The notes under the pieces were generated by a model, which was given only the letters and a program-made list of their open reading frames with translations, was not told the origin of the DNA and did not search any database. DNA of 43,831 nt from Nemertoderma westbladi (lineage: Eukaryota; Xenacoelomorpha; Nemertodermatida; Nemertodermatidae). Location: NCBI GenBank assembly GCA_032718475.1, contig JAUCBJ010004760.1, positions 1-43,831 on the forward strand, written 5' to 3'. The position numbers and the translations under genes were made by a program. Shown one piece after another: positions 11,059 through 20,303 of this stretch; the stretch's first letter is position 1, and each line of letters begins with the position of its first letter.

Positions 11059-12000
11059 CGGTAGAGTATATCTCCCCTGACACCAAGATCATCTTCTATC
11101 AACTCAGTCATATCTGCTATATGAGTTTATTAATATTATAATGAGCTTATATTTAGGCTAGCGGGCGTCGCTGCCTACCCCTCTCTGCCCCCGGACAGTG
11201 CAAGATCCTCAGCGCTGGTGTACTTTCGCCGATGTGCCTATCGCCAACGTCGTAGCTGCACAACGACCACAACAACCAGCACGAGTCACTCCACCGTCCG
11301 TCCCAAAGGCTTAGATATACTTCAGGTTCTTACTGGAGAGTTAGGGCTACTTTCACAATTGCGACTCGCTACTGTAAACACACTTTAGTAGTAACATTCA
11401 CCTATAAACGCACAAATTCCACACAACTGTCACAAACCGCACATATTCGGGCCATTTGTCCTTTAGTCAGTGCCTTCCAGAATGCCACGTTATTATTGTT
11501 ATTGATAGTAACAATGTGTTGGCAAGCTGTATTTTTCGACCCCTAGATCCCTTTCTATAATAACGTTATTATTGGGTATCCTGGGATACTAGCAATGTGC
11601 TATTTTATTCCTTATGCTATTCAATGGGGCAAGCCTTTATTGTTCTTTTAACTCACTTCTAATTCTAGCGTGGTTGTTGCCATGGTGACATTATGGAAAG
11701 CTAGCGGTAGAATTAGGGTAATTCTCATGCATACAGATCTGGGATGCTATTTAATAGTAATTCTTTAATTGTCAATATTTCTCTTTATACATGATTTTAT
11801 GAATTTTATCGGCTATTGACTATATATTGGAGATTCTCGCACACTAATATACTTAATAGGGTGAATCTCCGCTCCCATGATCTATTAATTTATGGAATTT
11901 TGGGAATGTTATAAATTGTATAAAAATGACAATTTATCAAATTCATTAAAATATGAATTTAAATTTATTCCCGTAAATTTTATTATTTAATATTAAATAG
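11059..12000. other. Internal element DNA without ORF
   Basis: A GC-richer patch at 11160-11300 gives way to AT-rich sequence. Neither strand has a usable ORF. It may be the 5' region or left junction of an inserted block that carries the plus-strand ORFs. Confidence 0.45.
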
Positions 12001-12004
12001 ACAC

Positions 12005-12245
12005 AATTTTATTCCAGAACATGTCTGGGGACTAGGATCCTTGATTCTAGGAAATTGGTCTTTTTAAGAATATCGGTAAGTGCTACGATATCTTAATAGA
12101 CTAGAATTTTAAAGGATCTAAAATTTGACAGATTTTGTAAATATTAATAATTAATATTTAGGATGGGCACCAGTTTATTCCAGAACTTGTCTGGGGACGT
12201 TAACCACTGATTCTAGAATTTTGTCTTTCAAGTATATCGGGGTAA
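12005..12245 (+). repeat. Diverged tandem duplication, possible intron
   Basis: TTTATTCCAGAACATGTCTGGGG at about 12008 (given here as two joined words, TTTATTCCAGAAC and ATGTCTGGGG) recurs at about 12172 with CTTGTCTGGGG. Both copies are followed by GATTCTAG and then a TATCGG word. The first copy ends ATATCGGTAAGTG, a good splice-donor match. The second contains TTTTGTCTTTCAAG, a plausible acceptor, just where the plus-strand ORF opens. Splicing is inference only. Confidence 0.5.
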
Positions 12246-14144
12246 TAGTAGTACGTTAGAAATAGTTAATAATATTAATAGTACCGTAGTAGATAACCCT
12301 AATCCCTTTATTACAGGAAATAATATTTTACCTGGCAGTAGTAATTTAAATGTAAATTCAAATAATAATATTAGTTCAAATATTCAGAATAACTCAAATA
12401 ATTCTAACTTAAATAATTTAAATAATAATCCGGTTTCAAATTCTAATAATTTAATTGATTTAACAAATAATATTTGGAATGGTGCTATTAATATGAGCGT
12501 GTCGGACGTACATAACCCGGCAGACGGGGGCCTGGTAGGCCACGCAGTTAGTTGGCAGGAGGTGGCGGGGTTGAGCCAACCCGACGGCGGCCTGGTAGGC
12601 CACGTAGTTGGTAGGCAGGAGGTAGCGGGGTTGAGCCAACCCGAAGTGGGCCTGGTGGGCCACGCAGTAGTAGAGAGAGAGGCGGGGGTGAATAGACCCA
12701 GCCGTAGTAGAGACAGTGCGTCGACTAGAGAGGGGTGTAGAGACGAAGTAAGAGATAGTGAAGTTAGATGTGGCGAGTGGGGGGGGGGGGGGGGGCTACC
12801 GGCGCCCCACCACATAAGATTAGTGGCGAGAGAGGGGGGGCAGAGAATGCCCCACAAGAGGGGTGTAGGAGTGTAGTAAGAGGTAGTGAAGTTAGAAGTG
12901 GCGAGTGGGGGGGGGGGGGGGGGGGGGTCTACAGGAGCCCCACCACGAAAGATTAGTGGCGAGAGAGGGGGGGCAGAGAATGCCCCACAAGAGGGGTGTA
13001 GGAGTGTAGTAAGAGGTAGTGAAGTTAGAAGTGGCGAGTGGGGGGGGGGGGGGGGGGGGGCTACGGACGCCCCACCACAGAAGATTAGTGGCGAGAGAGG
13101 GGGGGGGGGGGGGAGAATGCCCCACAAGGGGGGTGTAGAGGTGTAGTAGGAGATAGTGAAGTTAGAAGTGGCGAGTGGGGGGGGGGGGGGGGGGCTACGG
13201 GCACCCCACCGCGAGAGATTAGTAGAGAGAGAGGGGGGGCAGAGAGTGCCCCCCAGGCGTCGGCGGATAATGCGCGGGCCGAGCTAGGTAAACCGCAACA
13301 CCCGGCGACGGAGAGTAATAGGGGGATTGCGAGTATCCCCAGCGGCGTGCGATCGAGCAGAGAGAGGCAGGTTGACGTCGCGAGAGGGCAGACGAAGCGT
13401 CGAGCCCGATCAGAAGAGGGAAGAAGAACAGTGGAGTTTAACCGGGAGTTCGACGAGAGATCTCATGAGCCGGAATACTGCACTGAAAAGAGAAGAAGAG
13501 GAGATAGTAGAAAAGGTGTCGCCACGAACGATAGGAGTGTGAGGACGGATAGCGGACCGTCGATAGTAGAGATGGAGTTAGGAAGTCGGTGGGGTCGAAC
13601 TTCGGGAGATTGCCGTCGCCCCGAAGAAACGCACCGCACGCCAAGAGAGGGGTACAAGACGTACCAATACAAAGTCGAGAACAGGAGAGGGGATCGGAGA
13701 GAAGCTTCCCGACGGGATATAGCTGCCGATCGAGAGTACGGTAGTCGCCGGGAGATTCGAGACTCGCGAAGATTAAACTTCGGTTCGAAGAGGCACTTGC
13801 AGACTGCAGGACATACTGTGGGCCTTACTGCACATACTATTATAGGCCTTGCTGGGAGATATAGAGTAGGCGATAGGGTAGCGCGAACGATGGGATTAAA
13901 CCCGGAAGCCGCGGAGTACATACCGGTAGGTAGGCAAGAAGTGGGTAGGCCTATATCGGTACAGCAGCATGACTATAATACACAGGGACATAACATATAT
14001 CCAGGGGAGGGGGGAGTTATTGGAGATAGACGTATGGGCCCCAATGTATTAACATCAACCCCAGTACCAAACATACCGGCCGGGGGGGGGGGGGGGGACA
14101 GGGTGACATTCCCCCATCACAATATCGACAATATACCCCGATAG
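12217..14144 (+). pseudogene. Plus-strand gag-like ORF, N-terminal part, frame-broken
   Basis: The frame opens after a TAG at 12214-12216 with an Asn/Ser-rich stretch and no early ATG; the first in-frame ATG is at 12493. It then carries two copies of a DGGLVGH/WQEVAGLSQP-type motif about 20 residues apart. Next comes the G-tract minisatellite, where the reading frame shifts at each poly-G run. From 13347 to 14144 it continues as a very Arg/Glu-rich, probably disordered 265-codon ORF. Another G run at about 14081-14096 moves it into the frame of the zinc-knuckle region. It lies antisense to the gag and protease ORFs of the surrounding element. Whether the frames are ever joined cannot be told from sequence alone. 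Confidence 0.5.
12765..13260 (+). repeat. About 133-bp coding minisatellite with G tracts
   Basis: Four tandem units start with GTGGCGAGTGGG at about 12771, 12897, 13031 and 13168. Each holds a run of 13-20 G, then CCCCACCAC/GCG, GATTAGTGGCGAGAGAGG, a second G run and AATGCCCCACAAG. In one frame each unit reads as a peptide with the words KISGERGG, AENAPQEG and SEVRSGEWGG. Variable G-run length changes the frame from unit to unit. Exact G counts are likely to be error-prone in assemblies. Confidence 0.9.
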
Positions 14145-14950
14145 GAGCAAGAACATCGAACTCCCTGGACGAGAACAGGTCGTGCGGACAGTCACTACCA
14201 CACGCGGCCGTACAGGGGACTGCTAGTCCACAGTTAGCTGGTAGCAGGGCCACACCGTGGCAGGGACAGGAAGAAAATAACACCAAAAATAAACACAATC
14301 CCAATATACCCAGTAGGCCGAGTCTAGACAATCGAAACATTAAATCGGTACATATAAACCTAAGCGCGATACGTGAAGGACTATACAGGAAACGCTATAA
14401 TCCAGGATTCCAATGTCAATTACATTGGGACGGAACCCATAAGACCAGGAGTTGCAAGTACTGGCAAGCGTTGCCCAAACGAGATCGTGTAGCCTACACA
14501 GACGCAAACGGACTATGTCATCGATGTGTGGTAAAAGGACACAGATCCGGAGAGTGTTGGAAAGGGAGAGGATGTGAAAGGACTAAACCAGGGGTAGAGA
14601 AGTCCATGAGCAAAGGAGTCGGGAAAGTAGAAGGAGGCGTGTTGCATACGCACGCGGGGCTGACACAGTGCGAGGGGGCATTACATGGGCAGACGTCGTG
14701 TATACCGAGGGACAAGCGGGGGTCGTCGAGGCCTTTAATGCCAGCGCACATACGAAGGGGGAGGCCAGCAGAGGTAGTACCGAAGAGAGTGTGGCGAAGA
14801 GTTAGAGGGCGTATAGGAGGGCAGCGGGAGAGTGCCTACTGGAAAAAGGGGCACCTGAGAGTTTTTAGTCGTCCAAAGTTTTGGACTGAGGGGGGTGGGA
14901 ATGAGGGCGAGACGCCCTTCCCACGCATAAAATATAAAATAATTATTTAA
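14145..14950 (+). pseudogene. Plus-strand gag zinc-knuckle region, BEL/Pao-like
   Basis: An open frame (entered from the G run at about 14090) runs through 14145 to 14950. It carries a pattern matching the BEL/Pao gag tail: a degenerate first knuckle at about 14413-14451 (Cys, His in place of the second Cys, then THKTRSC), a LALP/KRDR-type linker, and a clean CHRCVVKGHRSGEC (C-x2-C-x4-H-x4-C) at about 14515-14556. A VLHTHAGL segment resembles the usual LLH tail of the third knuckle. The same arrangement exists in the minus-strand gag at 18477-19868, so the two are likely distant relatives in opposite orientation. No protease follows. The 159-codon ORF listed from 14471 is the end of this frame. 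Confidence 0.6.
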
Positions 14951-14994
14951 TTAAAAATAATAAAATAATTAAATAATAAAGTAGGTAGAAGTTA

Positions 14995-15480
14995 GGTAGT
15001 AAGAGAGTAGTACCGTTAGTTAGTTAGTTAGTTAGTTAGTTAGGAGGTACGTAGTACCGAGAGTTAGGAGTCAGTTAGTTAGAGGTGTTAGAGAAGTAGT
15101 AAGAGGGTACGTAGTACCGGTGGTTAGTAGAGTTAGAGGTTAGTAAGAGGGTACGTAGTACCGGTTAGTAAGAGTAGAGTTGGAAGTTAGTAAGAGGGTA
15201 CGTAGTACCGATAGTTAGTAGAGCTAGGAGTAGTAAGAGGGTACGTAGTACCATTAGTTAGTAGAGTTAGGAGTAGTAAGAGGGTACGTAGTACCGTTAG
15301 TTAGAGAGTTAGTAAGAATTAGAGGGTACGTAGTACCGTTAGTTAGAGAGAGTAAGAGTAAGAGGGGAGTAAGAGGGTATGTAGTACCCTTAGTTAGTAA
15401 AGAGAGTTAGAGAAGTTAGTGAGAGGGTACGTAGTACCGTTAAGAGACAGTTAGCAGAGTAGAGTTAGTAGTAGAGGTTG
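14995..15480 (+). repeat. Purine-rich array with GGTACGTAGTACC hairpins
   Basis: About nine irregular units of roughly 45-60 bp. Each has a TTAGTAAGAGG-type purine segment and the inverted repeat GGTAC-GTA-GTACC. A (TTAG)n run lies at about 15018-15043. The plus strand has almost no C outside the hairpins. Confidence 0.88.
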
Positions 15481-15780
15481 TGGGCACCGTAAGCGCCACG
15501 TAGTTAGAGTTAGTAGGGGATGCGCTGAACTTAGTGGGGCACGGGCGTGATGACGTGATTGATGTAAGAGCAGGGTATGTTAATTAGGGTGGGTGCCGGA
15601 CACAAGAGCTGCAAGGCACAAGAAGTAAGTAGTAGAGTTAGTTGAGTTAGTAAGAGTTAGTAGTAGAGTCAGTTGAGTTAGTAGAGAGTTAGTAGAGTTA
15701 GTAAGAGTTAGTAGAAGTTCACATAATTAACGTACCCACTCTGCCAGCACTCAGAGCGTCACGTGCAGGCGAGTAGATGT
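15481..15780 (+). other. Link region between the two hairpin arrays
   Basis: Continues the AGTTAGTAGAG words but with some unique sequence, including GTGGGCACCGTAAGCGCCACG, which can also fold and recurs at about 16138. No ORF. Confidence 0.6.
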
Positions 15781-16160
15781 AAAGGAAGTAGAGTTAGAGA
15801 GCTAGAGGTAGTAGAGTAGAGCAGAGAGGGCACATAGGGTGCCAGGTAGTAAAGTTAGAGAGCTAGAGGTAGTAGAGTAGAGCAGAGAGGGCACATAGGG
15901 TGCCACGTAGTAAAGTTAGAGAGCTAGAGGTAGTAGAGTAGAGCAGAGAGGGCACATAGGGTGCCAGGTAGTAGAGTTAGAGAGTTAGAGGTAGTAGAGT
16001 AGTAGAGACGGGCACATAGGGTGCCAGGTAGTAGAGTTAGAGAGTTAGAGGTAGTAGAGTAGCAGAGAGGGCACATAGGGTGCCAGGTAGTAGAGTAGTA
16101 GAGAGGGCACATAGGGTGCCAGATAGTACAGTGGTCGTGGGCACCGTGAGCGCCACGTAG
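15781..16160 (+). repeat. About 65-bp array with GGCAC/GTGCC hairpins
   Basis: Six units carry GAGAGGGCACATAGGGTGCC followed by a GTAGTAAAGTTAGAGAGC-type purine segment. The stem GGCAC/GTGCC replaces the GGTAC/GTACC stem of the neighbouring array, a paired change. The last unit is shortened. It has no coding sense; an antisense ORF across it is an artefact. Confidence 0.9.
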
Positions 16161-17245
16161 TTAGAAGAGTCGGTAAGAGTTAGAGAGAGTTAGTAGAAGT
16201 AGAGAGTTAGTAGGAGTTAGTTAGACTTAGTAGAGTTAAAGTTAGTAGGCTTAGAGAGATAGTTAGAGTTAGTAAGAGAGTCAGATAGTTAGCAAGTAAG
16301 TAGTAGGTAGATAGTATGATAGCACAGGGGTAGCATTAGAAATTAGGGCCTTAGGGGGTGACAGAGAGTAGAGAGGTGATAGTGCGGAGTGCGAAGAGAG
16401 CGTGGGCACAATTCAAGTATGGGGGGGGGGAGAAGTGAAAGGAAGAGTGTGGGACGAGGAGGTCCGGGAGTATGCGAGAGCCAGGGTGAGAGCGGTGAGA
16501 CTGTCGGGGAAACAAAAGTCGTGTGAGAGGAGCGCACGATCGGCCCGACACGAGTCGCCAGAGGGTAGTGATATCATACCCATAGGGAGCGGCCTGGAAA
16601 GCCGTCTCCGAAAAAAAAAAAATAGACCCACCCCACACCCGATACTAGATCGGGATCCAGCGATATCGCGGGACCGCGATATCTTAAACAACTAGAATTG
16701 CAGATGGTCAAAGGGTTTAACAGATTTATTTTGCGTTATACGCTACTGTTAAAGGGACATCACGCTACTATATGTATTATTTAATATACGGTATGAGAGC
16801 AATATCGCACGAAGCAATGTCAGTGAGAAGAGGCAAGTCGTTTCCAAGGTCTACCCAGAGCTTGGTTTAGCCGAGACACGAGGATCTGAACTTTGCATTC
16901 CTAATACTCTGCTTACCAATAATACTCGAATATAGTAGGAGCTTTATTGTACTTTAATAAGTACGGAGATTTCATCTTACTGTAGTCACGTATTTATAAT
17001 ATGATATGGACAGTAAGGAAAGAGAAAAATAATTATTTCTCGCCGTCGCACTAAATATATAATATATAAGTAATTAAGTAATAAACACTAATATATATTG
17101 CACTAAATAATCGCTAAAATAATATTCTACTAAATAAAATTAAAGAAAACGATTATAAGAAAATTACATAATAATACATACATAAATATAAAAATAATAA
17201 AAACAAATATAAAATAATATAGTCACACACCCACTCCGTATGTTG
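16161..17245. other. Internal element DNA, no gene seen
   Basis: To about 16320 the purine-rich TTAGTAGAG words continue. At 16340-16690 both strands stay open over about 90 codons because of GC-rich composition, with no known motif; an A run lies at about 16608-16621. From 16690 to 17245 the sequence is AT-rich and closed. The integrase expected downstream of the minus-strand pol remnant is not here. Confidence 0.6.
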
Positions 17246-18604
17246 TTACGTTATGGAGTCCCTAGATATTTGTCGGATTAGGGAGGTGGTCGTGGGAAGA
17301 GTATCTTGCCTTCCATAGTTTCCGGACAGTTTTCGGTCTCTTTCCAGTAAACATAAACGACCAGCTGGGCGATTGAGTGGTTGTGTTACTTTCTCCGCTC
17401 CCTTGGCCTGTCTAATCTTCGCCGGGGTAAGATGAGGAGGCCATTCATCTTCTTTACTTAGGAAGTCGGGTCCACCTAACCGGTCTGGAGTATCTGTCAG
17501 TTCTTGAGGAGTTGCTCCTCTGGAAGCGATGTCGGCTAGATTAATCGTCTCAGGGCAATGTCTCCATTGATCTACATTGGAGTTAATATCGTCATTATCT
17601 GAGGAGTATGGTGTTCCCTCAGTTGGATCGTCTAACTCACTGCTCTCAACTTCCCATTCTCTTACTTGATATACCTGATCTTTCGGTAATCTTTCCATGA
17701 GAGTTCTACGGGAAGGGCCAGTAAAGTACCAACCTACTCTAGTTCTTCGCACATAGACTTGTAATGGTTGCGGTTGAGCAGGCCGTTTCTCCAATGTCTC
17801 AAGCGCTTCATGCGCATTTTGGCCAATGAGTATTTGCACTCCAGGGTAATCTGTGTTGAATCTAGGTATATTAAGCTGCTGGGTGGAATCGTCCTCATCC
17901 CAGTTATAAGGTTCTACTTGGCTGGTAGCGAAGTTCTTTATCGCCACCATTTTTACTGACCTTATACTATGTTCTCCTAGTTCATCCTGGGGGGTGGACA
18001 ACGCACCTACATAATAATCCGCTATTACTGTAGATTTCCAAACCTGCATAATTCCTGACATGTTTAACTTAGTTCGGAACGTGGGTTGTCCAGCAAAGAT
18101 GTCTTCGGCTAGTTCTTTGTCGATGAATGTTCCTGTGCTACCGGAGTCAAGGAGGGCGTTCACTATATAACTCCTTTTAGGTCCGTGGACCCTTAATTGC
18201 AATACAGGAAATTCACGGATTCCTACATTGGAAGTTGGTACTTTCCAAGATGGTTGTCGATCAGAAGTAGTTAGGGTGAGCTCGCTGTTTGTGTCTTTTT
18301 CATACGTAAGTGCTCGATACACTGCGGTATTTATCATGTAACAGGATTCATCTTCGTCGGAGAATTCGTCCGTATAGAATCCTTCCATCTCAGAACTTTG
18401 GTCAGTGTCGTTCACATCACTGAATTGGACATGTAGTTCGGACTCACTTACCTGACTCGGGCTGTTTCGATCGAATTCAGTGTGCAACAAGATATGATGT
18501 TTTGCGCCGCACTTTGCACACCTTTGCGTCGGAGTAACAGGTTCGCCGTTGGTGTCCTCGTCTGAGGCAATTATAACACAACCGCTTATCCCACATGACT
18601 TCAC
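17246..18604 (-). pseudogene. Retropepsin ORF with RT/RNase H deleted
   Basis: This 452-codon ORF is the pol remnant. Residues 28-44 hold the last Cys/His knuckle (CAKCGAKHHILLH). Residues about 135-165 form the retropepsin (DUF1758-like) with the active-site word LLDSGSTGTF at 151-160. Residues about 255-300 (ILIGQNAHEAL, TRVGWYFTGP) match the segment that precedes RT in BEL/Pao polyproteins, ending in REWEVES. About 25 residues later the frame reads QWRHCPETINLADIASRG (about 346-363), which normally lies after RNase H. RT and RNase H are therefore missing with the frame preserved. After GPDFL and EWPP it runs on for some 70 residues and stops without an integrase. It overlaps the gag ORF in another frame. 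Confidence 0.8.
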
Positions 18605-19868
18605 GTCTGTCCTTTAGTGATTTCCTCAGGAATTCATCACACGCACTTAAACGGTGGGGCCCGTCGCACAGCACACATTTTGGTTTGATGTTACTTACCT
18701 TACTTTGAGTAACGTTGTGCACACTCGTTCTTTCTTCGGGCTTTCTTACATGAATTCTCTTAGGAGACGTAGGAGGAGTATTTCTTACCTGTTCTCTCCT
18801 GTCATTGGTTCGAGACTTGAATTTACTTACGTCCTTAGGCGCTGTGTTGTCATAGTAAGATCTTTCAGTGTCTTTCCCGCTGTCTTCCTCTTCAGAAGCC
18901 TGGCTTTCGCCGTCGTCTGTATAACACACTGGTATTACCTTTCTCCTAGAAACGGGTTTCTCACTTACCTTATTTTCCGGTGTCTTCTCTCTGGACTGTT
19001 TTAGAAGCTGTAATTTTACCTCTCCATCTAAGAATGACATGAGATCAGCCATGGTAGGGTCTCTTCGTTGTTGTTCCATCATATATAACACTTTCTTGTC
19101 CCAGCGTGTACCTACTCCACCCTTGGGCAAAGTAGATGCTAAGGCTCCTACAACCATAGAATTCTGGTATTCATGAGACTTACCTAACCAATCTAGTTGT
19201 CTACAGATCTCCTGAATCTCGTCGGAAAACTCTATAATCCCGCTGCTAAGAAACTTTCGGGGCGCCATTAATTTCGCATATAAATACCTAGCTATGTTAG
19301 TCCTATTACCATACCTGATGTTCAGTGTATCCCATACTTGTCTTAATCCATCTGGATGTCCAATAAACTTTAACGCCATTAACTTGGGAGATCCTTCCAA
19401 GCACTCGATGAGGAATCTAAGTTTCTCTCCGTTAGATAGTACAGAGTTCTGTATGTTATCCTTGTAATATTCATTAAAAGGTAACCATTTCATCTCATCT
19501 CCATTGAACTTGACGATCTCTCCTACCTTTACCGCTTGACGGGCTTCGGTTCTAGCCATTTGACGCGTAAAACTTTCTTGGGCCATCGTGTTATTTAATA
19601 TCGAGTTATCGGTATATAAATTTCTCGGATTATGATCAGGTCTATAGGGAATATCATTGTCAACAGGTTTATAATTACCCTTAATAGGGTTCACTATAGG
19701 AGTTTCTACTTCGCTAGCAGTATAGATGCGTGTAGGCTCCACACCTTGCGCATGAGATACTTCAGACCTAACAGGTTGACACATTGTTACCGGGGGTGGT
19801 GGTATACCCTTTTGTGTATTTACTAATTTATCGCGTTCTAACGCGATACTTTGCTGCACTTCTTGCAA
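18477..19868 (-). CDS. BEL/Pao-like gag with DUF1759 domain and zinc knuckles
   Basis: A 463-codon frame. Residues about 118-275 match the DUF1759 capsid region (KFNGDEMKWLPFNEYY, LIECLEGSPK, WDTLNIRYG). Residues 285-390 are a charged, Ser-rich linker. Two knuckles follow: C398-x2-C-x3-H-x4-C410 and C431-x2-C-x4-H-x4-C444. The third knuckle is in the overlapping pol frame, so gag and pol meet by a frame change around 18480-18510; many BEL elements use one continuous frame, so this may be a mutation or a recoding site. The listed start is TTG, directly after an in-frame TAG that separates it from 19869-20303, so the real N terminus probably lies upstream. Confidence 0.82.
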   Translation of the reverse strand: MQEVQQSIALERDKLVNTQKGIPPPPVTMCQPVRSEVSHAQGVEPTRIYTASEVETPIVNPIKGNYKPVDNDIPYRPDHNPRNLYTDNSILNNTMAQESFTRQMARTEARQAVKVGEIVKFNGDEMKWLPFNEYYKDNIQNSVLSNGEKLRFLIECLEGSPKLMALKFIGHPDGLRQVWDTLNIRYGNRTNIARYLYAKLMAPRKFLSSGIIEFSDEIQEICRQLDWLGKSHEYQNSMVVGALASTLPKGGVGTRWDKKVLYMMEQQRRDPTMADLMSFLDGEVKLQLLKQSREKTPENKVSEKPVSRRKVIPVCYTDDGESQASEEEDSGKDTERSYYDNTAPKDVSKFKSRTNDRREQVRNTPPTSPKRIHVRKPEERTSVHNVTQSKVSNIKPKCVLCDGPHRLSACDEFLRKSLKDRREVMWDKRLCYNCLRRGHQRRTCYSDAKVCKVRRKTSYLVAH

Positions 19869-20303
19869 CTATAACCTACTTTCCCTTACTGTGCCCTTGA
19901 ACTGCTTAACAGTCTCCTGCATCTGCCCGAGCAGGAGATCCATCCCCCGCCGTCTCTCATCCACCCACTCGACCGCCGAAGCGGGAGCCGCCAACGTTAT
20001 AGCAGGCGGACGAGGGACAACGGGCGACAAATCATTAATATTTCGCTCGGAGTCCAGGACATGAACTGTCTCCTGGGCTGTTCTGCTGGGCACAGGTAGC
20101 TTAGTGCTATGCAAAGGGAATCTAGAGGTAGGTTCTGGGAGTACAGGTGTCTCTATCACCAAAGAGGTGGCTTCGAGAACAGGCCTAATTATTTCAGGCT
20201 CATCTACTATAGTAGGGAGTCTGTCTATTTTAATAATTTGGTCTAGGGGTTCTGTACTACCTAAGTCTGTGCTAGCTAGTTGTTTTCGAACAGTTGGGGG
20301 CAA
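19869..20303 (-). pseudogene. Gag N-terminal segment before an in-frame TAG
   Basis: A 144-codon stretch in exactly the same frame as the DUF1759 gag ORF, divided from it by a single TAG. It is Pro/Val/Ile-rich (words ETPVLPEPTSRFPL, VVPRPPAITLAAP) and ends in a short helical piece. Its start overlaps the end of the coiled-coil ORF by 28 nt in another frame across a run of C. It reads as one gene with 18477-19868, interrupted by a nonsense codon. Confidence 0.6.

Noticed and set aside
12384-13127. Minus-strand Pro-rich ORF of 247 codons
   Set aside because: Antisense of the G-tract minisatellite; the Pro runs are reverse-complement G runs.
16343-16695. ORFs on both strands of about 90-97 codons
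   Set aside because: Composition-driven open frames in GC- and purine-rich DNA with no motif.
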